The translations under genes and the position numbers were made by a program. Under the pieces are notes generated by a model. That model searched no databases. It was given only the letters and a program-made list of their open reading frames with translations, and had not been told where the DNA came from. From positions 1-45,176 of IMG/VR virus record IMGVR_UViG_3300012920_000076: a DNA stretch of 45,176 nt; one strand, 5' to 3'. Source of the stretch: a virus. How positions within the stretch are numbered: the stretch's first letter is position 1; the number at the start of each line of letters is the position of its first letter. Shown one piece after another: positions 26,558 to 33,453 of this stretch.

Positions 26558-28089
26558 GCCCCGACTTCAATTATTTGAGATGGAGCACGACCTGTTGTGC
26601 TAGAACCTAAGTCATGATACATCATAGGATAAGTCAAGGCATCAAAGGAGTGTATGTATATGCTTCTTCTTGGCTTAAACGGAAGCGATGGGTCATACTT
26701 ACCATGCCTCCCCTTTTCAGCTACGAGATTAAAAAACATTTTCTTGACCTCACGGCAACTCTCAGAAAGCAAAAACTCCTCCTTCTGTAGCTTTGTCATC
26801 ATCAGCCTGACTCTTCCCTCTACAGACCCACTAAACTTAGGTGCAGCACGCATTCTTATTGATTCTAAACCAAAGCTATCAGCTTTTGCCGCCGAAATCT
26901 GCTGTATGTCTCTGACATCATAACTGCCAGTTTTCGCACGAAACTGATTGAATGCAGAGTTATCACTTATGTGCTCAAAGTTAAACTTGGTGTCCATCTT
27001 GTTGTTCCAGTACCTCATCCTCCTCATGACCAAAGGAACCATTGTTGTGTATGGCAATTTCTCGTTAATCCAAATCATCTCATCAAAGCACACCCATACC
27101 GCCTTGTCTGCCCCTACGAGGTGCTGAAGGAATATTACTGCATTGTTGACTGATCCGGGGTCCCATCCACATATAATGGGGTGCTTGGGGTTTGGGAGTA
27201 TTCGCTTTTTACTGTCTCCGACACAATGAATGTTCTCTATGAAGTATGGCCTAAATATTGCCTCGCCTAGTGGTCTATCAATCCACTCTCCACGAACCAT
27301 GCGAGCCTCCTCAATGGGGTCACTAGCAACAGCCTCCATGACGTTATCGTAGTACCCGTCAGGAAGGTTATCTTTATTCTCCTCTATCTTTAGGTGATAA
27401 ACGGAATAATCGTCGTTCCAGTTTCCCTCATCATCGTAGGGTTGCTCGAAAAACCTTTTGTATACCCAATGCGAAGGCCCATCTGGATTGCAAGCGGCTG
27501 TATATTGCTGTGGCCCTCGGATGCCCGGACGCCTACCTATCTGCTGAACTACAGCATTGAAATAGTCATCGGTATCCAAATTCGTAAGCTCGTCTATAAA
27601 TACATAAGATGGCTCAAAACCCTTAATGCGATCCTTGATGAACGCACCATAGGGCACGGAGATAACCACCACCCTTGAGTAGCCGCCGTATCTATTCTCT
27701 ATGTCAATATAAAGATTCTTCTGCTCATCCCTCTTCTCGTCCGTAACATCTATGCCCAAACCCTGTTGCCATAAGGGTAGTATTTCTGTTTGAAGCTTGT
27801 GCCACACACCTCCCATGGTTGCCTGCGACTTAACACCGACCACACATAAGGCTAGTGCATTAAAATTCTCGTAGCAGTGACGTACGAGCTTGTGGCCACC
27901 TAATACATATGTCTTTCCTGTGCCACGTTCTCCGTAGGCCAACATATACTTACTGGCATCGTCGAATATCTCCCTCTGTGTCCTTGAAAGGGATGGATGC
28001 CACGGCTCGGTGTCTTGCTTCTTTAAATCCTCTTGCTCGCCTAGACGCTCAAGGATTGCAGCGGTATCAATCTTCTTCTGCCTTGGCAT
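26554..28089 (-). CDS. terL: Terminase large subunit (ATPase/nuclease), 511 aa
   Basis: A Walker A motif is at residues 53-60 (GERGTGKT) and a Walker B at about 162-167 (YVFIDE). The ATPase domain runs to about residue 270. A nuclease domain follows, with GWDPGS around residue 310 as the first acidic ligand of the RNase H-like active site, and later DNS and HSFDAL segments that could supply others. Length (511) is typical. It threads the genome into the prohead and cuts concatemers. It is next to a probable small terminase and the portal, and overlaps the 61-aa gene by 23 bp. Confidence 0.95.
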   Translation of the reverse strand: MPRQKKIDTAAILERLGEQEDLKKQDTEPWHPSLSRTQREIFDDASKYMLAYGERGTGKTYVLGGHKLVRHCYENFNALALCVVGVKSQATMGGVWHKLQTEILPLWQQGLGIDVTDEKRDEQKNLYIDIENRYGGYSRVVVISVPYGAFIKDRIKGFEPSYVFIDELTNLDTDDYFNAVVQQIGRRPGIRGPQQYTAACNPDGPSHWVYKRFFEQPYDDEGNWNDDYSVYHLKIEENKDNLPDGYYDNVMEAVASDPIEEARMVRGEWIDRPLGEAIFRPYFIENIHCVGDSKKRILPNPKHPIICGWDPGSVNNAVIFLQHLVGADKAVWVCFDEMIWINEKLPYTTMVPLVMRRMRYWNNKMDTKFNFEHISDNSAFNQFRAKTGSYDVRDIQQISAAKADSFGLESIRMRAAPKFSGSVEGRVRLMMTKLQKEEFLLSESCREVKKMFFNLVAEKGRHGKYDPSLPFKPRRSIYIHSFDALTYPMMYHDLGSSTTGRAPSQIIEVGA

Positions 28090-28252
28090 GCTTTAAACCT
28101 GCACTTACTCCTTCTGCAAATGCTAGCGCGACAAAGTATTTAAGCTTCCAAGGATGCTCTTCCTTTTGCGTCTCATGCTTTGCTTCAAACTCTTCCCAGA
28201 ACCCATTTACTAGGTCTGATTGGGTCAGGAACTCTACTATTTCTTTACTCAT
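28067..28252 (-). CDS. Small hypothetical protein between terminase genes, 61 aa
   Basis: A short helical, Glu/Lys-rich protein (IVEFLTQSDLVNGFWEEF, then AEGVSAGLKHAKAEED). It overlaps small terminase by 8 bp and large terminase by 23 bp, so expression is coupled to packaging proteins. It is not recognised. An accessory packaging role is possible by location only. Confidence 0.5.
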   Translation of the reverse strand: MSKEIVEFLTQSDLVNGFWEEFEAKHETQKEEHPWKLKYFVALAFAEGVSAGLKHAKAEED

Positions 28253-28910
28253 CCTTCTCTGCTTTTTCTAATTCGTGCAACGGCCTAAAACCAACCTTCT
28301 TCTTGTTCTGCGCTGTTTCGCGCTCTGACATCTTAAGCATACCCTCAAGTCCTCGTAGTAGCCTGTCATAAAATTTGCCCTGCTGATCACAGCATGAAAT
28401 AAAGAGTCTAGTCTTTAATATGTATGACTCTTCATCAAGGTCTCCAGATAATAGTTGCTGTTTAAGCTCTTCAGCCACCTCAAAGAGCGCAACATTCTGC
28501 CTTATGTTGACATTCTGGGTCATCTCCAAGGCTCTTGCCATATGAAGCCCTACGTTGCCATCGAACTGCTTAAATACGTCTAGCTTCTTTATGTTGCTCT
28601 TATCGTGCAACATATCAGCAACCTCAGTCATAAATACATCACGCCCGTTTTTCTGCCATGTATCTATGCTCCTTTTATCCTCCAAGGGGTCATGCTGTCG
28701 AGGTGGCTGCCTCTCCTCTGCCTTTGAGCTATTAGGGCCTATAGGGTCTGCATTGCTCCACATAGCCCTAAGAACAGGGGTATCTGTTATCCTCTTACTA
28801 AGGTAAGCCTTCGTCATTCCAGCCTCCTCAGCAACCTTATCCCTATCGCCATCATGCTTTTGCAATAACGCAGATAGCTCGGCTACTGTTACATTCTGTT
28901 TTCTAGGCAT
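28245..28910 (-). CDS. Probable small terminase subunit, 221 aa
   Basis: The N-terminus has a helix-turn-helix-like segment (VAELSALLQKHDGDRDKVAEEAGMT...YLSKRI, residues about 8-42), and the remainder is long helices (ALFEVAEELKQQLLSGDLDEES). It is located immediately before terminase large, as expected. Small terminases recognise pac or cos DNA and stimulate the large subunit. The family match is by layout rather than a unique motif. A transcriptional regulator would be the main alternative. Confidence 0.7.
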   Translation of the reverse strand: MPRKQNVTVAELSALLQKHDGDRDKVAEEAGMTKAYLSKRITDTPVLRAMWSNADPIGPNSSKAEERQPPRQHDPLEDKRSIDTWQKNGRDVFMTEVADMLHDKSNIKKLDVFKQFDGNVGLHMARALEMTQNVNIRQNVALFEVAEELKQQLLSGDLDEESYILKTRLFISCCDQQGKFYDRLLRGLEGMLKMSERETAQNKKKVGFRPLHELEKAEKDE

Positions 28911-29265
28911 TTACTCCAGCCTCCCTCATGAGCTTAATTAAAGGCAGGAAGGTATCGCCCCAGTATGGAGATGATCTAAGGTAAAGAAACTTAGCTCCCT
29001 TTCTTAGATACGCACCCGCCCTATTGCGATCTAGTGAATTAAATATATCGAAATTACACGCCTTGCAGAAGTTCTTGGCATCTTTTACAGATAGCCCATC
29101 CCATGTAATACTTTGTGATATTTCCTTAACCTTATCTAGTGAAAGGTCAGCGGTCATAGCTATCTCTTCATCCGATAGTGCAACTATATGACTACCAGCT
29201 ACCTTACGCCTAGCAAGACAACGCACCAAAGGTGGTGGAAACTTTTGGAACATATCCCAACTCAT
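28903..29265 (-). CDS. Hypothetical protein upstream of small terminase, 120 aa
   Basis: The start chosen is the ATG at 29265, in an ATGA overlap with the preceding gene, rather than the upstream alternative at 29283. The sequence has helix-rich segments (LVRCLARRKVAGSHIVALS, then DEEIAMTADLSLDKVKEIS) that could include a helix-turn-helix, and a later helical CKACNFDIFNSLDRN region. It may be a DNA-binding packaging accessory or regulator. I do not recognise the family. Confidence 0.55.
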   Translation of the reverse strand: MSWDMFQKFPPPLVRCLARRKVAGSHIVALSDEEIAMTADLSLDKVKEISQSITWDGLSVKDAKNFCKACNFDIFNSLDRNRAGAYLRKGAKFLYLRSSPYWGDTFLPLIKLMREAGVNA

Positions 29266-29471
29266 AACTCTACTCCTCCCCAATGTTCAGCCGCGCCAAG
29301 TATAGGTAGCAACTCATAATGCGTATCTGTACTTCCGAGCTTAACTAATATTATTTTCTTAGCCCCCTCTGCTGTCATGCCTGTAAGGACGTATCCATCA
29401 AGGAACTCATCAAGTACAGGCCTAATAGCATCGTGAAGGGTGTGTGCCGTTTCGTTTGGTTCTTTTGGCAT
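29262..29471 (-). CDS. First gene of the structural block, 69 aa
   Basis: I chose the ATG at 29471 (MPKEPNETAHTLHD) because the upstream extension would read through a hairpin terminator and a promoter-like motif. The protein is small and soluble (DEFLDGYVLTGMTAEGAKKI, then YELLPILGAAEHW). The function is unknown. It is the first gene of the entire leftward structural/packaging block and sits about 30 nt after a TTGAC-containing motif. No Shine-Dalgarno sequence is visible. Confidence 0.55.
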   Translation of the reverse strand: MPKEPNETAHTLHDAIRPVLDEFLDGYVLTGMTAEGAKKIILVKLGSTDTHYELLPILGAAEHWGGVEL

Positions 29472-29490
29472 TGTTAAAACCAAAAACCAG

Positions 29491-29508
29491 AATCCTATTA
29501 TAGTCAAG
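29491..29508 (-). promoter_or_regulatory. Promoter-like motif at the head of the structural block
   Basis: The minus strand reads CTTGACTATAATAGGATT. It contains a perfect TATAAT hexamer directly after TTGAC, without room for a normal -35. It lies just downstream of a strong terminator and upstream of the first structural gene, so initiation nearby is expected. It could be a -10-only promoter or a compact phage-polymerase promoter. The TTGAC-TATTA-like pattern recurs at 13,298 and 41,727. Confidence 0.45.
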
Positions 29509-29513
29509 TCTCC

Positions 29514-29561
29514 AAAAAAAATCCCCCGCCTTGGGAGAAAGGATAAGACCAAGACGAGGGA
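29514..29561 (-). terminator. Strong leftward rho-independent terminator in the divergent region
   Basis: On the minus strand a 13-bp stem (TCCCTCGTCTTGG with CCAAGGCGGGGGA, two G-U pairs) closes a 14-nt loop and is followed at once by eight T residues. On the plus strand the two wobble pairs would be A-C mismatches and there is no T-run, so the functional direction is leftward. It would stop antisense transcription arriving from the right before the structural promoter. Confidence 0.85.
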
Positions 29562-29591
29562 CACTTTGAATGTAGTGAGATCGGGGTTAAG

Positions 29592-29699
29592 ATGAATGCC
29601 ATGTATGGGCTGTCAAAAAAAAAAATTAAAAAAGTTCTTGTGCTGGAGCAAAAATTCCACACAAAGTTTTGTTATCGGGCCGATGTAGCCCTCAAATAA
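29592..29699 (+). CDS. Possible short leader ORF, 35 aa, with an A11 tract
   Basis: The ORF starts at an ATG preceded by GGGGTTAAG and runs to TAA 20 bp before the ERF gene. It is Lys/Val/Leu-rich (LSKKKIKKVLVLEQ) and includes eleven consecutive A residues, a possible slippage site. It could be a translated leader for the recombination operon or just noise. There is no homology cue. A weak -35/-10 pair (TTGAAT at 29,566 and TAAGAT at 29,588) would start transcription inside it, so it may not be translated. Confidence 0.25.
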   Translation: MNAMYGLSKKKIKKVLVLEQKFHTKFCYRADVALK

Positions 29700-29718
29700 C
29701 TCAAAAAGAAAGACGAAA

Positions 29719-30408
29719 ATGAATGAAGCACTAGAGACGCTTGGCCTTATACAGAGCCAGCTAAACGCACCCAAGGGACAGACAAATAAGTTCGGCGGGT
29801 ACAACTACAGGAGCTGTGAGGATATACTTGAAGCACTCAAGCCCCTACTGGAAACGCATCAAGCTGCAGTCACACTAAGTGATGAGGTAGTTGATGTAAA
29901 CGGAGCCACATACATTAAAGCGACAGCTACTTTGTACGCAAACAACAGTTCCGTTGTTGTAGATGGTTGGGCGCAAGAAGGCAGTCTCAAGGGAATGTCT
30001 CCAAGTCAGTGTTCTGGAAGCGCCTCCAGCTATGCGAGGAAATATGCCCTAAATGGCCTATTCGCAATAGATGATAGCAAGGATGCTGATGCCTTAAATA
30101 CCCACGGAAAGGAACCAAAGAAACAAGGAACCAAAGAAACTCCTTCTTCAGTCTCCAAGAAGCCTCGCTTTGCTAAAGATAGCGGATGGAGAGATTATGC
30201 CGTTCCTTTTGGTAAAAACAAAGATGTCAAGCTAGGTACATTGGAGGATCGCTCACTCAAATGGTATATCGACAATATTGATGAGGATAAGGTCGAATTC
30301 AGAAAGTACCTTGATATGGCGAAGGCAGAGAAGTTTGCGGAAGAAGAAGCTGAAAACAATAAAGCAATGACCCCAAACGTAGTAAGCGAAGATGAGCTAC
30401 CCTTCTGA
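29719..30408 (+). CDS. erf: ERF-family single-strand annealing protein, 229 aa
   Basis: The ERF signature is clear: NKFGGYNYRSCEDILEALKP near the N-terminus and SGSASSYARKYALNGLF followed by IDDSKDAD. ERF proteins bind single-stranded DNA and anneal homologous strands, serving phage recombination. The C-terminal 75 residues (GWRDYAVPFGKNKDVKLGTL...SLKWYIDNID) match the small FGK...L..L..W domain found at the end of several exonuclease-like proteins. It is the first main gene of the plus-strand DNA-metabolism operon and overlaps the nuclease gene by 17 bp. Confidence 0.9.
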   Translation: MNEALETLGLIQSQLNAPKGQTNKFGGYNYRSCEDILEALKPLLETHQAAVTLSDEVVDVNGATYIKATATLYANNSSVVVDGWAQEGSLKGMSPSQCSGSASSYARKYALNGLFAIDDSKDADALNTHGKEPKKQGTKETPSSVSKKPRFAKDSGWRDYAVPFGKNKDVKLGTLEDRSLKWYIDNIDEDKVEFRKYLDMAKAEKFAEEEAENNKAMTPNVVSEDELPF

Positions 30409-31507
30409 AGCAGAACTAGCTGACGAGCGTGGCGGTCTTCCATCTGCGTCTGGAGTAGAATCCCTATTTCTCTGCAAGGGCAAGTTCCTTGCGGAGAAGG
30501 GGATGCCCGACATCCAGTACAAGGAATCACAAGAAGGTACAATCCGTCACTCGCTCGCTGAGATGGATATGCCTGTGGATCAAATCGAAGACCCAGAAAG
30601 AGCCAGAGCGGTTCACAATGCAAAGCTGGCCGTTTTCGATGTGAAGTCTAAAACCATAAAGGGAGACGGATACACACTCAAAGAACAGAGAATGTGGCTC
30701 CGTGACTCTGAAGGAGTTCCATTCTTGAGTGGGAAACCTGACTACGTTGAAATTGTTCCTCAGTACAAACGTGCGCTAATCGTGGATTACAAGATGCTGT
30801 ATGGAGATCACTCTCCAGCGCACGCAAATCCTCAGTTATTCACACTAGCTGCACTCGTAATGCAGGAACATAAAAACATCCAAGAGTGCTTCGTTGCTCT
30901 TGTTACTCCACTACTGGAGCCTCCCTATTCCGTATCTATGCTGGATAGGGCAACTGTAAAGGAATGGGCTAATCGGCTACACAAGCTGTCTAAATCCATT
31001 CGAGACCCAAATGCGCCAAGGGTTGCAGGAACAAAGCAATGCAAATACTGCAGAGCTTTACCTTACTGCCCAGAAGCGAGACAACTACTAGATGAACACA
31101 TGGCCAAGGATATAAAAGAAATATCGGAAGACCCTGCTGAGATCAGCAAGGCATTTGAACTTGCAGCACTTTATGAGAAGTTTGCCGCTGCTGTTAAGTC
31201 TACTGTACGTGCCAAATTGAAGTCTGACCCAGATTCCGTTGATGGATATAAACTGGGAAAAGGCATGAAGATAACCAAGTACGATGACGGTAAAGCAATC
31301 GAAATCCTGAGAGACAGGGGATTCACGATTGAAGAACTGGATAAGGTTATCCGAATCCAAGAAAAAGAGATTGTTGCCCAATGGGCTAAAAAAAATGGAC
31401 TGTCTACCGCTAAAGCTCGCGCCGAAGTTCGTGAGATCATGGAAAAAGCTAAAGCTCTCAAAGTAAGCGAGGGATTAGCACGAATCATCAAGAGAAAGAA
31501 AGACTAA
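30392..31507 (+). CDS. Cas4-like PD-(D/E)XK nuclease with probable 4Fe-4S cluster, 371 aa
   Basis: The nuclease motif is GKPDYVEI (Asp117) followed 15 residues later by DYK (Asp132, Lys134). An N-terminal Cys (C28, LFLCKGK) and a C-terminal C-x2-C-x5-C cluster (C217, C220, C226: CKYCRALPYC) form the four-cysteine pattern of Cas4, AddB and Dna2-type iron-sulphur nucleases. DUF2800-like phage exonucleases share this layout. Next to an ERF annealing protein it most likely resects DNA ends for recombination. It overlaps the ERF gene at its start and the DUF932-like gene at its stop (1 base). Confidence 0.85.
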   Translation: MSYPSEAELADERGGLPSASGVESLFLCKGKFLAEKGMPDIQYKESQEGTIRHSLAEMDMPVDQIEDPERARAVHNAKLAVFDVKSKTIKGDGYTLKEQRMWLRDSEGVPFLSGKPDYVEIVPQYKRALIVDYKMLYGDHSPAHANPQLFTLAALVMQEHKNIQECFVALVTPLLEPPYSVSMLDRATVKEWANRLHKLSKSIRDPNAPRVAGTKQCKYCRALPYCPEARQLLDEHMAKDIKEISEDPAEISKAFELAALYEKFAAAVKSTVRAKLKSDPDSVDGYKLGKGMKITKYDDGKAIEILRDRGFTIEELDKVIRIQEKEIVAQWAKKNGLSTAKARAEVREIMEKAKALKVSEGLARIIKRKKD

Positions 31508-32307
31508 TGGAAGGACTAATGAATCATTGTGGAGCTAAGATCGTAACCCGTGGAGACCTGTCTTCACTCAACGATCCTCAGCCGATGTCACGAACTCATA
31601 ACCCAATTCGACATGATTACTTTGTCGATATACTGAAGGAGCACCTTGCTGATGCAGGTTATGAAGTAGAGGGAGAAACCTACTCGCTACTGCGTAGGTA
31701 CTCAAAGAAGAAGAAGCAGGCTGCTCTACTTACGACCGATAACCTATTCGGGATGTTTGAAGTGAAGCCTTCTGATGGTGACTACAAGAGTGGAGAACTT
31801 GCTCAGCTTGTAGGGTTTAGAAACTCATCTACGATGCACTTCAGAGCAGGAATAGGATGTGGCAATAGAGCCTTCGTGTGCGACAACCTTTGCTTTAGTG
31901 CAGATATCGTTGTTGGAAGAAAGCACACTGAGCATATCAAGCGTGACCTGCCTGAGTTGATGAAGAATGCAATCCTAGAAATGAAGATGGAGTTTCTCAG
32001 GTCAGAGCACCGAGTGGACATCTACAAGGAGACTGATCTGACAACTGTAGATATGCACCACATTGTAATGACCACATTGAGTGCGGGACATATTCCGTCC
32101 TCCTGCATCAGCAAGTGGGTCAAGCTCTATAGGAACCCGACACACGAAGAGTTTAGGCGAAAGGACTGCTGGGGGCTACAGAATGCCTTCACGGAGGTCG
32201 CTAAGATGTGGAACTTCCCTGTTATGCAAAAACGGACCAGCGGATTGTCCAAAGTCATGGACAACCTAATCAAACTCGACGAACGCATAAAGGAGAGAAT
32301 TGCATGA
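31507..32307 (+). CDS. DUF932-like protein, 266 aa
   Basis: The segment VGFRNSSTMHFRAGIGCGNR followed by AFVCDNLCFSAD resembles the core of DUF932, a family of phage and plasmid proteins of unknown biochemical function often found beside recombination and replication genes. The N-terminus (SRTHNPIRHDYFVDILKEHL) is helical. The first ATG overlaps the nuclease stop; a second ATG at 31519 has a better upstream sequence (GGAAGGACTA). Either would give nearly the same protein. The role in DNA processing is inferred from the operon. Confidence 0.75.
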   Translation: MEGLMNHCGAKIVTRGDLSSLNDPQPMSRTHNPIRHDYFVDILKEHLADAGYEVEGETYSLLRRYSKKKKQAALLTTDNLFGMFEVKPSDGDYKSGELAQLVGFRNSSTMHFRAGIGCGNRAFVCDNLCFSADIVVGRKHTEHIKRDLPELMKNAILEMKMEFLRSEHRVDIYKETDLTTVDMHHIVMTTLSAGHIPSSCISKWVKLYRNPTHEEFRRKDCWGLQNAFTEVAKMWNFPVMQKRTSGLSKVMDNLIKLDERIKERIA

Positions 32308-32795
32308 AGATAAATGTGTTTATCCCCTGTGTGCCGCCCAAGACTACGGCTCAATCGTCCTTGAGGTTCACCAAGGATGGCAGGATGTTTAAGGATAAGC
32401 GTGGAGTAGCTTGCAGGGATACTTGGGTATCCCTGCTTGCCGCCCACTCTCCTGAGATGCCCATAGAAAAGCCCTGCTCAATGAAGGTCGCGTTTACTTG
32501 GCCTTGGCGCAAGGCAGAGCCAAAAAAGAACAAAGCTCTTGGGTGGCTCCCGATGTACACCAAACCCGATTTGGATAATTTAAGTAAGATTTTTGTTGAC
32601 TCGCTTGTGACTTGCGGATGGTTAGTGTCTGACCAGATCGTATGGAAACTTACCCTAATGAAAGGATGGGGCGATGTTACAGGCGTGAGAGTTGACATAG
32701 ATGACGATTGGGAATCAATCGCCAGCACAGTAAGAGAAAGATTAGAAAGGAAAAAAAGTGAGTATCAGACTAATGACCGAGGCTTGGAAGAATGA
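32304..32795 (+). CDS. rusA: RusA-like Holliday junction resolvase, 163 aa
   Basis: Characteristic RusA elements are present: an N-terminal PCVPPKTTAQ with a following basic strand, KPDLDNLSKIFVDSL, and a later VSDQIVWKLTLMK strand. The Asp residues in the KPDLDNL...D motif are the catalytic carboxylates of the family. RusA dimers cut four-way junctions. I chose the ATG at 32304, which has an AGGAG Shine-Dalgarno 8 nt upstream and a 4-bp overlap with DUF932. The longer frame begins inside the DUF932 gene and is not credible. Confidence 0.85.
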   Translation: MKINVFIPCVPPKTTAQSSLRFTKDGRMFKDKRGVACRDTWVSLLAAHSPEMPIEKPCSMKVAFTWPWRKAEPKKNKALGWLPMYTKPDLDNLSKIFVDSLVTCGWLVSDQIVWKLTLMKGWGDVTGVRVDIDDDWESIASTVRERLERKKSEYQTNDRGLEE

Positions 32796-33453
32796 GGATG
32801 TTTCTGGAAACAGACTGCTCCTGCTTCTAGCCCTCTGCGACTACGCAAACGATGATGGCCTCTGCTATCCGACTGTACAGACTCTAGCGAAGAAAGTTAG
32901 AGTGCAGGTCAGGTCGGTGCAGAAGATGTTATCAGAACTTCGCTCGATGGGCCTTGTTGATAGGTATAAAGATGGAGGCGGTAAATACCCAAATATTTAC
33001 AAAGTCACCCCCACCCCTGTCCCCACGGACACCCCTGTCCCCACGGACACCCCTCCCCCGTCCGTAGAGACACCCCCTTCTATACTTATAGAGAACCATC
33101 AAGATAACCAAAAGAAAGTAAAAAAGAAAAAGTCAGTATCAATTGATTTGGATTGGATGCCTAAGAACCTTGACTACGCCAGAGAACACGGACTTGCGCC
33201 AGAGACTGCTCGGGAGTATTTCGTAACTTGGGCCGTCTCCAACGAGAAGAAGTACAAGGATTGGGATTTGACTTGGGCCAACGCTTGCAGAAGCTGGCTG
33301 AAGAATAAAGGACTTCCAACAGCAACGCCTAGGAAGAAGAAGCAGAAAGAGGACGAGGGATTCGTCAAGTGGATGAAAGAGTGTGGATACTGGGGAAAGG
33401 TTGAAGACCTTGATCCGTTCCGACTGCAATATAGAGAGCAAATAGACCGATGA
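32758..33453 (+). CDS. Helix-turn-helix replication protein (helicase loader/primosome-like), 231 aa
   Basis: Residues about 15-75 are a HTH_36-type winged helix (LALCDYANDDGLCYPTVQTLA...RSVQKMLSELRSMGLV). A Pro/Thr linker (TPVPTDTPVPTDTPPPS) follows. The C-terminal domain (NLDYAREHGLAPETAREYF...DWDLTWANACRSWL) resembles the DNA-binding/loader domain of phage O- and DnaT-like proteins. The DnaB helicase is the next gene (4-bp overlap). The start is a GTG at 32758 after AAAGGAAA; an in-frame ATG lies five codons later. The linker DNA contains a candidate origin. Confidence 0.75.
   Translation: MSIRLMTEAWKNEDVSGNRLLLLLALCDYANDDGLCYPTVQTLAKKVRVQVRSVQKMLSELRSMGLVDRYKDGGGKYPNIYKVTPTPVPTDTPVPTDTPPPSVETPPSILIENHQDNQKKVKKKKSVSIDLDWMPKNLDYAREHGLAPETAREYFVTWAVSNEKKYKDWDLTWANACRSWLKNKGLPTATPRKKKQKEDEGFVKWMKECGYWGKVEDLDPFRLQYREQIDR
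33013..33048. repeat. Two tandem 18-bp repeats with internal dyads (candidate origin iterons)
   Basis: ACCCCTGTCCCCACGGAC occurs twice in direct succession, and each copy contains the inverted repeat TGTCC-ccac-GGACA. A degenerate third unit (ACCCCTCCCCCGTCCG) follows. Immediately downstream (about 33,080-33,150) the DNA is A/T-rich. The arrangement, size and position inside a loader gene match the lambda origin in gene O, but only two clear copies exist and they also encode a Pro/Thr linker. Confidence 0.45.
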
